From: Chrysoperla carnea
Lineage: Eukaryota > Arthropoda > Insecta > Neuroptera > Chrysopidae
Assembly: GCF_905475395.1 (NCBI RefSeq)
Contig: NC_058342.1
Location: 29,594,140-29,658,139 of the forward strand
Direction of reading: 5' to 3'
DNA: 64,000 nt
The notes beneath the pieces are model-generated. The model was not told the origin of the DNA. It made no database searches and worked only from the letters and a program-made list of their open reading frames with translations. The position numbers and the translations under genes were made by a program. Positions 10,396-22,204 of this stretch are shown in pieces (the stretch's first letter is position 1; each line of letters opens with the position of its first letter).

Positions 10396-11300
10396 AAATG
10401 CTTATGCTAGCGGGTTAAGAATTTTAGTAGGTAAAACTAATTTTATTGTTTACATTTGTTTTCAGTCTTGAAAACGACTGCTTTTGCGTTTTCTGAAAAC
10501 AGTTAACTAATCCGCATGGAGCTTTGAGACTTTTTGATTTTTTTTTTTTTTAAATAAAAAAATTTATACCATTGTTCGGAAACTCTGATTCATAACCGGA
10601 AAGATAGAAATCCTACTTTTAATTTTTGTGGTGTAGATTTTAGACAATTAACTCTCTCATATACTTAACAAACTTTCATTATACCCATACACATAGTTAA
10701 AATTTATTTGATCAAAAATAATTTTATTAAGTGATTTAGTTCGAATATCTTGTAAAATTGATCGACCACCCTTGAGGAAGTGTAAATAGCACGATCTATT
10801 TATCTACTGCTGCATACTCTGAATGGGTTTGATATATATAAAAGCCATCTATATCAACTGTCTAGGCATACCATAGCGGTCAACTGCAACTGTCAATCTT
10901 AATTAACCTTTGTTATATAACATATGATGTGTTTTGGATGAAATTAGAACTTATAGAAGAGCATTGAAGTCACTAGTCAATATTATAGTCAAATAAATAA
11001 GCCAGAAATACTGTGAAATTATTTTTTTCTACGTGTTTCTTTGATCTTTGGGATCTAAACTCTGCCTTGATTTGAAAATTGGAGAAGTTTTAACTCTCGC
11101 CCCAAACTGCAACAAGAAACAGCCTATAAATAGCATAAAGCACATCAAAGAAGAAAAAATAAAAAATGTCTCAATTTTTCAAAAACAAATGACAAAAATA
11201 ACATTTGGCTGAGTTAATTATTCAAATACCCGTCATAGACAGTGTTAATTTATCATTTTCAACAAACTGTGACTTGAAGTTTAATTATAATAAAATAATC
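10396..11300. other. Gene-free AT-rich stretch
   Basis: No exon supported. A short family A head fragment lies at about 11208-11262 (GGCTGAGTTAATTATTCAAA, then ATAGACAGTGTT). Confidence 0.5.
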
Positions 11301-11371
11301 TGCATCGTCCGGGAATCGAACCCGGGCCGCCCCCGTGGCAGGCGAGTATTCTACCACTGAACCAACGATGC
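11301..11371 (-). tRNA. tRNA-Gly (GCC), variant copy
   Basis: On the - strand this 71-nt tRNA has acceptor arms GCATCGT/ACGATGC, discriminator A, anticodon loop CTGCCAC (GCC, Gly) and T-arm CCGGG TTCGATT CCCGG. It differs from the two + strand copies at two places: A for G at the base before the anticodon stem, and a C-to-G change that makes the stem CTCGC/GGGGG, with one G:G mispair. TTTT follows as a Pol III stop. It may be a weak gene or a decaying copy. Confidence 0.85.
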
Positions 11372-12259
11372 TATACTATTTTATACTAATATTTACGTCC
11401 AAAATGAGTTCTTCATTTAATTTAGATTCGAGAATTTAATTTAAAAGTAAATATCCCATATTCGTGACCAGTTTCTTGATAGAGTAGCTTAAGTTCGTAG
11501 TGATGAATGTTTCTAAAGACCTAAGGTACACGTAGAAAAAAGAATTTTTGAAATCGATGCTGTCCAAAAATTTTTCAACATTTTCCGCATTATGAATTTG
11601 ACTATTATACTGATCAGTTAGTTATTTAACTATCATTGAGTTGGTAATGTGTATTTTATCATGTGTGCCGATCAAGTTTCATTATAATATAGGGTTGTCA
11701 ATCTCATTTTTCTACTCAATTTATTTCTGGGTCGATTTAGTTGTCGTAAATTGATTAACAAGAATCGTGGGAACATCTTACATTCCAAATAAAAACAATA
11801 GTATTGTAAAGATAGTATTGTCAAGCGACACTTAGATGGGACATGTTTTTTAAATTTGGCGCGGAAATTTAAACTAAAAACAAAATTGATTTTCATATGA
11901 CATTAACATATCATCGTTAGAAAAAAATTCTGATAAAAATAAATTTATCTCGTTATAAAAAAAAATCGAATGCCCTTTTACCAAAATAAATATACAATAT
12001 ATATTATATGTATATGATGTCATATTTTTCATGGAAATTTATTTATTTTCAATCAGATTTAACGCATTCTTGGTTAGGAAATTGAATCATATAAACTTTT
12101 AAATGTTACAACTTTTCATTTGAAAATATGTAAATTTTATCATAGTATAACAATCGTTAACTATTTTATCAACAGTGGTTTAGTAAAATTTAAAATTGAA
12201 ATTATTATTCACCGGATGGTTTATCCTCAAAGTGATACGCATAATATTATAGGAAAATT
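11372..12259. other. Gene-free AT-rich stretch
   Basis: No exon, RNA or clear repeat recognised. Confidence 0.5.
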
Positions 12260-12955
12260 AGGGTAGATAATTCGTAAAGAAAATAAGTGTATAAGTATAT
12301 TTGAAGGGTACAGGAGAAGAACATTCTATGTCACACAGACATAGATCTGAGATGGGTATGGGTATAGGAATAGAGGTTAGCGGGCCATGCTCGAAGCAAT
12401 AGTTCAGAGCACCTAGCCAAATAGACCCTTGTACTCTATCCCCGCTACGCTTTTCAGTGGCTATTATAACCAACTGATGTACTGAAACCCAGGATCTGCC
12501 TAGCGCAGAGTTTCCTAATATCTTCTGGTTCGACTATGGCCGGACCAAACCATTTCCTTCGCTGCTATATGAGCGCCGGGCAGTAACAGAGAAAGTGGAT
12601 CGATGTTTCTTCTGAATTTTCTCCGCATCTGTCACACGCGGGAAATTGTCTTTTTCCAATCTGATGTTGGAACTTGTTCAGGTTATCATGCCCTCAGTAA
12701 CTCTACGATGACTCTAATATCAGCTCTGTTTAGTTTCAAGATCTCCTCGGCTCTGTTACCGAGCGAGTTTCCTTCACACAACAGGTTTTTGGCAATTCGC
12801 CCTCCCTCGTTGCTGGTCCATGCCTTTAATTGTTGATTTTTCAGATTATCTCCTAATCTGTTAAGACCTTCTTGGTATGGCATCCTCGCAAGCTTTTCTT
12901 GAGTGGGAGCCATGGTGGTTAGCAGTTTGGCCACCTTGTCTGCTCTCTCACTACC
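12260..12955 (-). mobile_element. I-like LINE fragment: RNase H end, zinc knuckle and 3' UTR
   Basis: The protein on the - strand starts inside the RNase H region (ADKVAKLLTTMAPTQEKLAR, MPYQEGLNRLGDNLK) and runs through EEILKLNRADIRVIVELL. After a frame change it continues in CDRCGENSEETSIHFLCYCP, the Cys-His knuckle typical of I/R1-type LINE ORF2 ends, and then WFGPAIVEPEDIRKLC. The fragment is 5' truncated and no longer codes through: a 2-bp loss near 12695 relative to the copy at 22205-22745, plus an in-frame stop after CYCPALI. The family (I superclade) is inferred from domain order. Confidence 0.75.
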
Positions 12956-13408
12956 TTATTATTATAGTGTAAAATTTTTATGATCCACCCTATATTTATA
13001 TATAATTTCACATTTTTTGAGGCATATAAATTCTACTTAAATTTTATTTCAAAAGCTATTAGTATAATCTAATCTAATATAAATAATTTCAGATACAAAT
13101 CATTATTTTTGACATTTCAATATTATAATGTTACAAAATTTTGTGGTAACTCGAAGCAAGAAAGGCACAAATCTCTAATATATGATATACAGTAATCTTG
13201 ATAATTTGGACTCAATAAGACGAGGAATATTCCGAAAACTGGGATTGTATGGAAAAATTCATTATAATTTATAAATAAAATAAAACACTAAAAAAACACG
13301 ATCGGAGTCTATGTATTTAATTTAAACGAAATGTACATAGAATACATATTTATCGAGTTTAAAGCATGTCAAATTTTTTTGTTTTGTTTCACAAGTGTAA
13401 ATAACGCA
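12956..13408. other. Gene-free AT-rich stretch
   Basis: TACAGTAATCTTGATAATTT at 13189 resembles a pogo/Tigger-type end. Nothing else recognised. Confidence 0.4.
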
Positions 13409-13479
13409 GCATCGTTGGTTCAGTGGTAGAATGCTCGCCTGCCACGCGGGCGGCCCGGGTTCGATTCCCGGACGATGCA
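13409..13479 (+). tRNA. tRNA-Gly (GCC), copy 1
   Basis: The 71-nt cloverleaf has acceptor GCATCGT/ACGATGC plus A, D-arm GTTC..GAAT, anticodon arm CTCGC CTGCCAC GCGGG (anticodon GCC), and T-arm CCGGG TTCGATT CCCGG. All stems pair, allowing G-T. A T-rich stop follows. Confidence 0.95.
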
Positions 13480-13572
13480 ATTTATTTTATTAAAATTATT
13501 TTTCAAGCCATAATTTATCAGAAATAAGTTCAGTTTTTTCAAACGTTATATTTTCCAAACCATCAAAGCACA

Positions 13573-13643
13573 GCATCGTTGGTTCAGTGGTAGAATGCTC
13601 GCCTGCCACGCGGGCGGCCCGGGTTCGATTCCCGGACGATGCA
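13573..13643 (+). tRNA. tRNA-Gly (GCC), copy 2
   Basis: Mature sequence identical to copy 1, 164 bp downstream of it. Apart from CA.. at the 5' junction the flanks are unrelated, so unlike the tRNA-Phe group this pair shows no recent unit duplication. Confidence 0.95.
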
Positions 13644-15831
13644 TTTATTTTTAGATACTTTAATTATTTTTATAAAAATATTTTCTTCTAGTGACTTTTA
13701 TTTCTTTAAAATATAACGAAATAGCTCTTATTATAATTTTTTCCCACAGCTTCCACCAAAAATTAAATTTAAATCTTTTTCTACAGCATATTTTCAATTA
13801 ATTATCTTTTAAAAATTTTGATAGAACTATACAGGATATAATATTCTCTGAAATATGAATTTATCAAGCCAAAATCGAATGCGGTAAACTCATTTTCGGT
13901 AAACTCGAATTTTCGCGATATTAAATTTTTGACAACTTATTGATAAAAATTATAATTTCTGTGGAAAGAATAGTTTCAGACAATAAATTTTACTAAAATT
14001 TATTATTTTGCAATATTTTATCTAAAATTACTATTTATAAGAATACTTTCAAATTTAAAAAATTTTAAATTTGAAATATATAACTAGTTTTCCAATTATA
14101 GAATTTACTTTGAACGTTAATATTAGACTTAGAGAAAAAATGGTCAGATGATATATTTTAATAAAAATTTAATTTCTAATTTTCACTTTATACAAAATTA
14201 GCTAACCTTAAATGAGAAGTTACGAAAATTAAAAATTATCATTATCGTGAGATTCGTTTTATGTATCGAAAAACTTTAAAGGACTTTTCGAGCTAATTTC
14301 ATTCTCAAAGATTCTTCGAGGCATACTAACTATACATTCAAAGCTTCCGTAAGCTATGCGTTCCTTCATTCAAAGCTTCATTCCGATTCAATATTTAAAA
14401 GTGGGTGAAAAACTGCTCAATTTATTCACAATGAAGAAGCGAAATACAATTTAATTTTTACTCCCTAAAATATACGATAAAATTTTACAAAATAGCGCAA
14501 AATATCTAAGAACATATAATTTAGATAAAACCAATGAGAATCCTTACTTATTTATAATTAAAATTTCTCCCGCCCAAAATTTACAACCATATAAATTGCC
14601 TTTTATCTTAACTAAAAAAAAAAGTAAAAATCTTTAAAAGCGGGAAAAGAATTTATCGTTTAAAATTATCATAAAAGTTAATTTTACTTCTCCAAGTCGT
14701 TTAAAATAACTTATTATTATTTTTAAATTACCCCGATTATAAATTTTTCTCAATTTTTTCCTCGTGTATGTAATATATTTTATCTCAAAAAAAAAACGTT
14801 ACATTGTACTTTAATTAAATTGAAAATTCCATTGTAGTACATAGAGAAAACACACCGGGCAAGGAAAAACAAAAACACACTATTTTCCAACATACACAGA
14901 CGATGAATTGAAATTTATTATCCAATCTTCAAATTCTATACGTTTTGTTTTTTTCTTATTGAAAATACAAAACAAAGTTCAAATTATTTAATTTCATTCG
15001 AGAAAATGGAATTCCATAAATAACTTTTTATTTAAGATTTTCTTTTTCGGCTTTAAAATTTATTTTCTTATAAAACATTAATCTAACTTCCATCAAAAAA
15101 TTAATCTAATCTTCCCAATAGTGTCAGGACAGGTATGGTATGAAAATATTAAATTTTGAATAGAAAGTGGGTCTAAAAATTTAATTATCTCTTAATCTAT
15201 ACTTCGAAAGAAGTCGAAAAATCGAATATAAGTTAAACATTCGATATATATGTTGATCAATTACATTTTCATAGAAATTTGTAATCCGAGATAACACATT
15301 TTGAAAAATTTTATAGTAACTATGGAAATTAAAAAGTTTTGTACCAGTATTAAATAAGAATACAGCGGGTAAATTTATACATACCGCAGTATTGTTGTCC
15401 TTTTTTAAATAACAAGTTTTCTTTGTTTATTAATAAACTTTTCAAATAGTTTTCAAAAATTTTTCTAGTTCACTTAATATTTTTAAACAATAATTTTTTT
15501 TTCACAAAAAACCGATTTAATTCAATAACAAAAATTTTCACTCAATTTCACAACTCTATTTTATTTTTTGGGTTTAAATCCAAATTATTTTTTTTCTTTT
15601 AAATCACAAAATAATTTATTTTTTTTGGATTAAAACGTATTTAGGAAAAAACTGAACTACAAAATTTTTTTTTAAATTCACAAACAATTTTTTTTAGTGG
15701 CAAAACGACTTTTGAAAAAGCAACATGACTCAACGTGTTTTGAGAAAATGCAGTTAAAAATGAGATAGTTCATTACTCAGAGGCCGTCCAAATCGAACTG
15801 TCAGATAATCAACGGTAAATGTTCTACTTAC
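13644..15831. other. Gene-free, strongly AT-rich stretch
   Basis: No exon, RNA gene or dated repeat recognised in about 2.2 kb. A short duplication of CATTCAAAGCTTC lies at 14336 and 14370. If the exon at 15899-15832 is real, this is the start of its first intron. Confidence 0.4.
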
Positions 15832-15899
15832 AAGCATTTTCCATCGTTATCCTTTTCTAACTTGTACGAACCTCTGTCATTTCCGTTTTTACTCGCCAT
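15832..15899 (-). CDS. Candidate first coding exon (partial gene, unknown product)
   Basis: On the - strand an ATG in the context TTTACATGG begins MASKNGNDRGSYKLEKDNDG followed by Lys-Cys, 22 codons plus two bases, ending exactly at the donor GTAAGT (15831 downward). The peptide is hydrophilic with Lys/Asp/Glu/Asn, and codon use is less AT-rich than the surroundings. There is no signal peptide. Later exons were not found to the left, and no homologue is recognised. Evidence is limited to start, donor and composition, so this could be chance. Confidence 0.35.
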
Positions 15900-17004
15900 G
15901 TAAAGCTTTGTAGAGGGGTTTGTGGGACATAGTAAAACCACCCTAATATATATATATGTAACGTTCAACCGACGTCGCGGCGTTCGCATCAATTTCAATC
16001 CGCATTAAAATTTATTTTCTTCTCCAAAAAACTTGTATGAAAAAACCCTTCAAATTTCCTTCAAAAAACTTTCTTTTTTTTTGAAATCAGACAATTATTC
16101 AATTTTTTTTTTTAATGAAATAAACAAAGAGATGAATGTTAAGTTTTATATAATTCCATCTCTTTTATCCATTAGCCATAACATAAAATTGTTGTTTGAA
16201 TTAAAATGCAGACATACTATTTCATATTGTAACATAGATATTCAAATACGCATGCGCATATAATACAACAATTTTACAATAATGTTGTATTTTGTGTGTA
16301 TTATATGAAAAACTACGAATATTCACGATGTTTAACGAGGCGTTCAGTCTGATTCTGATAAACCATTTTTAGTGTCATTTGCAGAAGTGCATACGTGAAC
16401 GTGATTGTCGATTCGAAATATAAAAGCAATGTTTGGGATTCTTTTTTTTTTTTAGTATTTGTACTGTAGTGTGACCTATATATAAATATATAATCTAGTC
16501 GAATTTTTTTTTTTTCGATAAGGAAAAGCGCACATCTTGGAGAAAAAAATAGAAGAAAATTGAGACAATTTATATTAAGATGACGATACTTTTTATATAA
16601 CTTCTTTTTTTGTTTTGTTTTTGTCTGGAGGGTAATTTTATTTTAAAGTATTCCAATTGGTCTGTTTATTGTGTATATACATATATACATATATACTGTA
16701 ATCGAATGCCCACCATCTTCGAATATTCGAGGAAAAACTGTAATTAGATGGTATATAACCTCGACAATGCACTATGTATATAATATATAGGTCAGGGACC
16801 TTACCGTGTTTTTTTTTTTTTTTAGTTTAATCTATAACTCGAATTGAATTTGTTTTGTGACTTAAATTTTGTTTTCGTTATTTTTAACTTTATACAGGAT
16901 ATTTCTTTTTCTGTAAAATTACATAAAACCACACAGAATTTTTTGTATAGATTTAAACTGGGTAAAATATTTAAAAAATAGTTTTCTAAAAAATTATATT
17001 TAAA
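15900..17004. other. Gene-free stretch, possible promoter side of the candidate exon
   Basis: The segment 15955-16000 (GTTCAACCGACGTCGCGGCG) is a small GC-rich island in AT-rich DNA and would suit a promoter for the exon at 15899 (-). This is inference only. Otherwise AT-rich, with T runs. Confidence 0.3.
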
Positions 17005-17559
17005 ACAAGTGAAAACAAACAATTGATTGAGTTAATTGTTGAAATACCATGTATAGACAGTGTTGATTACTCTTTCACATATCACATACATACATGTCAC
17101 ACACATACATAACTGATATTCCCATATAATAGCATACTATACAATTTACGCCTAATTTGCGCCCTCATGGGTAAACAGTCATGTTTACGAAAAGAAGTTT
17201 CAGACAAAAGTTGGTTATTTTTTTATAAGAAATATTTTCATTTAAAATTTTATTCTGTTCTAACGGTTTACAAAATGGGTCCTACGAACCCAAGACCCAA
17301 TTGACCTATGTTGCTCATTTACGAACTCGACCTCATTTTTTACGTCCTGAGTACGCTATAAAAATTTCATCTTGATATCTCTTTTCGCTTTTGAGATATC
17401 GTGTTTACAGACAGACGGACAGACAACCCGAAATGGACTAATTAGGTGAATCTATGAACAACTACACCAAAATTTTGTGCGTAGCATCAATATTTCTAAA
17501 CGTTACAAACTTGGAACTAAACTTAGTATACCTTGCATATTACATATATGCATGGTTTA
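17005..17559 (+). repeat. Family A interspersed repeat, near full-length copy
   Basis: Head ACAAGTGAAAACAAACAATT, ATACCATGTATAGACAG, CCTAATTTGCGCCCTCATGG, GGTCCTACGAACCCAAGACC, TGGACTAATTAGGTG and tail TGCATGGTTTAA align in order with 656-1209. The open frame in its tail is a by-product. Confidence 0.85.
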
Positions 17560-19221
17560 AAAAACGAAAATTTGAAGAATTCAGGAGGAATAATAGAGGA
17601 AATGCTAACTCAAGAGGGAGCCACGTACTCTTGGAAATTATCAGGTAATCGTATCCCAACAAATTAACGATACCTGATTAATCCGTCAGCACTCGCGTCA
17701 ATCGTTCGGTAATGTTAAGTCACGTGAAGAGAGATTTGCTCACGCGTTTTGCAGATGCGTCAAATTTTTCATGTGTTAAATATTTTTTAACTTTGTAAAT
17801 CATAACCTCTACATAATTTTATATAAATTAATTTTTTAATGCACTAGCAAATTTAAAATAGTTGATTACATTTTATGCAAATTAGCATGAAAATCTGACG
17901 TGATAGAAGTTTTTTAATATGTCATCCAGTTTCAGTGGATGAAAAATCTGTAAGGAGTAGTTAAAAAGTCCTGTCCAGTTTTTTAGTTGTAGATCTGTAT
18001 ATCTGTTATTATATATTTAAATAGTATCATTCTTATTGGAAAACTCTGTACCTATACTAAACTAAAGAAGAATTAAGTTTTAACAATGAAGTTTTCTTCG
18101 TTCAATGATAAAATTTGTTTTGTTTAAATTTACGGAACCCTAAAAATAATAGAAAACAAGATTTTCTTTTCACAGACAATGTTGATGATTATTTATTTTT
18201 TTTGTCCTGTGTATCGAACATCAATGAATAGATCACTAATTTAAGAGTATGTAAGGCAATCAGAAACTAATTTTCTTTTCAATATCGAAATAGAAAATGA
18301 ATTACGTATATCATGATACAATATTTTCCATTAGTTCAATACACAATTCTGCTGAAAACGGTACACACTGTGTTTTCTGTATTGTATTGTCTACTGGTAT
18401 AATATTAAAACAGTGTTTACATTTTCATTTTACTCTGTATACCATATAAAAATTATACTTCCAAAACCGATTCTAACTTCTTTGAAAGGACCAACAGTCT
18501 TGGTCGTTATAACCGATAGTCTTTATAAGCGATATTTATATTTTTATATGAAGATATTAGAATATTGAAATGTGTAATTCTGATAATTACTATTTAAGAG
18601 TTAAATTTATAATATATTTTGACATATGACATTCTTTTGCTTTTAATAATATAAAATCTACTAACTTGCTTGTGTCAATTAGTACATAATTTTAGACTGT
18701 TATAGATACTTTTTTTCTTAAAAAATTTATTATAATTTCTTAGAAACATAATCCAAATATCATTTTTGACATATATGGTCATTTATTTTAAGTATCCCAA
18801 GGCTATTTCGATCCCTAGTTTAAACCTTTTCCAAAAATTTTGTGTAGACTAAAACACTTATTTTTTTAGACCGTATTTCTGTTATTTCGAAGTAATACAA
18901 ATTAACGATCAATATTCGATTTGTATAGTACTCATTCGATATAAAATTTAATTTTCTAATTTAATTAGATTTTTTAACTCACTTTTTAATAACGCTACAC
19001 ATGTTTTGTAGAATTTTTTTCATACATAATTAAATTTAAAGCAACCCATACACCAAATAATTTTTAAAACGTAGATATATTTTACAGAAAAGAGACCATT
19101 CTTTAGGTATCAAGGTGTTGAAATAGTCTTGAAATTTTTTTAAATTTTCTACATATTTTCAAAGTGTAGACCTTTAAAAATATATATCAAAACAATTTTT
19201 GAAATACCATTTGAATTATTG
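17560..19221. other. Gene-free AT-rich stretch with element scraps
   Basis: A solo TCTTTCAATAAGAG-type end lies near 18025-18055 (AGTATCATTCTTATTGGAAA). At 18485-18545 GGTCGTTATAACCGATAGTC is shared with 61265-61310, marking another dispersed element. No exons. Confidence 0.45.
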
Positions 19222-19295
19222 CTAGTTTCAATAGGCTCGAACCACCAACCTTTCGGTTAACATCCGAATGCGTTAACCAATTGCGCCAGAGAGAC
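19222..19295 (-). pseudogene. tRNA-Asn pseudogene
   Basis: On the - strand it begins GTCTCTCTGGCGCAATTGGT and keeps anticodon loop ATGTTAA (GTT) with paired arms TTCGG/CCGAA and the T-loop TTCGAGC. The 3' T-stem and acceptor strand (CTATTGAAACT) no longer pair. It lies 108 bp from the intact tRNA-Asn at 19404. Confidence 0.8.
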
Positions 19296-19403
19296 TCTTA
19301 TTCGCTAAAAATTCATTGGAAATCAAATAAAAACGTTAAATCCGACGAACTTTAAAATTTTTTACTACAAATGTACGTATTGACGTTTGTAGTAAAACAT
19401 TTG

Positions 19404-19420
19404 CGCCCCCGGGTGGGCTC

Positions 19421-19457
<37 letters not shown>

Positions 19458-19477
19458 GCCAATTGCGCCACGGAGGC
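19404..19477 (-). tRNA. tRNA-Asn (GTT), copy 1
   Basis: The 74-nt cloverleaf has acceptor GCCTCCG/CGGGGGC (one T-G pair) with discriminator G, D-arm GCGC..GCGC, anticodon arm TTCGG CTGTTAA CCGAA (GTT, Asn), and T-arm GGTGG TTCGAGC CCACC. TTTT follows on the - strand. Confidence 0.95.
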
Positions 19478-20010
19478 TGTTGATATTGTAAATGACATTG
19501 AAATTCAAATAAATACGTTACAACTCAAATATTAAAAAAAGAAAGTGTACAAAAATAATAAAATTAACTTTTTAAAGGTTTATTCTCTAGTTTTGAGTTA
19601 AACATACAATTCAAATAAATTATCGCGTTCAGATTCGATTCTCAATGGATCCATTAACACTTTTTCACATATTTATTTTAAGTTTCGATACCTACCATCA
19701 AAAACAATCGTATATTATATAATAATGTATTGTGTGACTACTTTACGTATATTTTCATTTTGCAATGTAACATTTTTTAATATGTGAATGTGTTAACCTT
19801 TACGATTATATTAATAATTCAACATTCTCTGTGTGTGTATGCGAAAACAGTAGCAAATCGTAATAGTTTCAGTGTTGCCAAAATGGCTTCTTCATTATAT
19901 CGAAAAGAAAGATTCATAAATCAGTAAGCAATTAAAATTAATAAGTTTTAAGAATCCCCGACAAAACAGGATCTCTTGGGCGCTAACTTCAATTACATAA
20001 AAATTATTTG

Positions 20011-20013
20011 CGC

Positions 20014-20064
<51 letters not shown>

Positions 20065-20084
20065 GCCAATTGCGCCACGGAGGC
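20011..20084 (-). tRNA. tRNA-Asn (GTT), copy 2
   Basis: As copy 1 except for one base in the T-loop (TTCAAGC for TTCGAGC), which still fits the T-loop consensus. Its upstream flank (GTTATTCAAATAAAATTTAT) matches that of the pseudogene at 19222, including AAATCAAATAAAAACGTTAA, so the two arose from duplicated blocks. Confidence 0.95.
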
Positions 20085-20193
20085 TGTTATTCAAATAAAA
20101 TTTATTGGAAATCAAATAAAAACGTTAAATCCGAAGAACTTTAAAATTATTTACTGCAAATGTACGCATACGACGTGTGTAGTAAAATATTTG

Positions 20194-20210
20194 CGCCCCC
20201 GGGTGGGCTC

Positions 20211-20247
<37 letters not shown>

Positions 20248-20267
20248 GCCAATTGCGCCACGGAGGC
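20194..20267 (-). tRNA. tRNA-Asn (GTT), copy 3
   Basis: Mature sequence identical to copy 1. Its downstream flank (TACTGCAAATGTACG..TAGTAAAATA) is the same as that of copy 1, so these two are a block duplication about 790 bp apart. TTTT stop present. Confidence 0.95.
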
Positions 20268-20707
20268 TGTTGACTTTATAAATTACGTTGAAAATGAAAT
20301 AAATACGTTACGCCTGAATAACTTTAAAAGACCAAAACTTTGTTTTAGTATCTCAAATGTCCTAATTCGGATTTAAATACCAAACCCGTTAGACCTATTT
20401 ATTGTGAAACCGTCACTGTAAATTTATTGTATTTAGTAACCGATACATTTATTATTTAATGATTAATTTCTGATAGTTAAATTTAACGGAAATAAAGAAG
20501 AAGATATTACAAATTGCCATGTAAGCATCCGTAATTGATTGTTTATTGACGTATATACGAAAACTTTTAAATAAATAAGTTAAAGTGAACAAACATTACA
20601 CATATTTACTATTGATTAGAATGAGATCAATATATAACTCAGTCTGTCGTCATTATGTATAATATAGTAGTAGGCTTTAATAGTACGAACTACGAACATT
20701 TCTATTA
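20268..20707. other. Gene-free AT-rich stretch
   Basis: Nothing recognised beyond upstream flank of tRNA-Asn copy 3. Confidence 0.4.
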
Positions 20708-21562
20708 GTGGAGCACATACGGGCACATCCGTCGGGAAAACAATTATTCCCGTTCGAAATATGTCCCCTTTCAGGCGTTTTTCGGTCAGAAATCTGGTCA
20801 AATTTTTGTTTAGTCAATTTTCTTTTTGGTACCTGTCAAATTTTTGTGAATCAAGTAAAGTTTTTTTGAATTTTTTTCCAAAAGTTCACTGTTTCCGAGA
20901 TATTAGCAGTTAAAAGCTTAGAAAAAACTCAAAAAGACCATTAAAATTTTTGGGTTTTCCAAAATCCTTAAATAATTTTTTGACATCTCATAACAAAATC
21001 GTGAAGAGCAGATTTCTTTACATTGGTATATGAGATATACAGATCAATCTTTTCCATTGGTTACTCTGGGCAATTGCCCAGAACTCCTCGATCAACGGAG
21101 GCCTGCGCTCAAATAAACATTCTTTGCAGCCGTTGTTCCATTCTACATATAAAGTATACAATTCAATTGCAAAATACTTGCAAAATTGATTTGCAATGCA
21201 AATGGAAGAGAAATTCAAAGAATGAGTACAGATTTTGGTAGCAAAAAAGTTTAACATTTTTTTCAGCTTTACAAATGGTATATTTTTAAACTTTTCTAAA
21301 CATTTCTAATATCTCGAAAACGATGAATTTTACGAAAAAGATATAATGATCAAAAAAACCTAAAATAATTTTACTTGATTCAAAAATAGATTTTTGACAA
21401 AAAAGGAAAATTGGTTTTTTTTTAAACTAGGTCAGATTTTTGTCTAGCAAATTCTTGATCCATGCTTAGAGACGTCTTTGGAACGAGAATATGCAAAGAA
21501 ATCTAATTCGATATTAATTTATTTATAATTTTTCCCGACGGATGCGCCCATATATGCTGCAC
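20708..21562. mobile_element. Foldback DNA element with long inverted repeats
   Basis: The ends match in inverted orientation: left GTGGAGCACATACGGGCACA..TCCGTCGGGAAAA, right (reverse complement) GTGCAGCATATATGGGCGCA..TCCGTCGGGAAAAA. TA flanks both ends, compatible with a TA target. Similarity continues inward as imperfect arms of about 250 bp (for example CTGTCAAATTTTTGTGAATC against TTGTCAAAAATC..GAATC, and CCGAGATATTAG against TCGAGATATTAG). A single-copy-like middle (about 21000-21240) contains TCTGGGCAATTGCCCAGA, a perfect 18-bp palindrome. No transposase. Confidence 0.7.
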
Positions 21563-22204
21563 TATGTATTATTTATCCGTTGATATTAAAACGGATAATA
21601 GGATTTTCCAGTATTTTACGCATTTGGTATTGAAGGGAAAGTTAAAGTGTTAATTGGTTCACTTGTTATAAATAATATGCGATAGATTTTGTGTTTGTTT
21701 TTTTTAATACTTGTTTAACTTAAGGGTGTTCGGACGTTTTTTATGCTTTGAGGTATTATACAGTCGAGCTTTCAATAAGAATGATATTATTTAATTTGAA
21801 TTTAAAAAAATAATAGTTTCTATGATATCACCTCAAAACGTTCAATCACCAAACAAGATGATTGTATTATCGATACCAAAGTTAACTAATAAACTAACTT
21901 TAATATTTTCGATTTTTCTTTAGGACTATCCTAAAAAAATAAGTGTATGGAAATATTTGAGACTTACGTTTCAAATTTAGCGGGTGGATTCTGTTAGAAC
22001 TTTCTGTTAGTAAATTAGACGAAAATTAAGAGTAAAATTTTTCTGCGTATACCATAGTTTTTGAAATATTAATGCTTAAAGTTTTAGGGAAAATTCCTTA
22101 TAAAAGGAATAACACACAAATGCACGCAATTTCATTACTTTAAATGTATTTTATGGAAAACCGAGTACCGCTTGTTATACTTGTCTTTATATAGGAAAAT
22201 ATTT
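21563..22204. other. Gene-free AT-rich stretch
   Basis: A solo CTTTCAATAAGAATGATA end lies at 21769. No exons. Confidence 0.4.
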
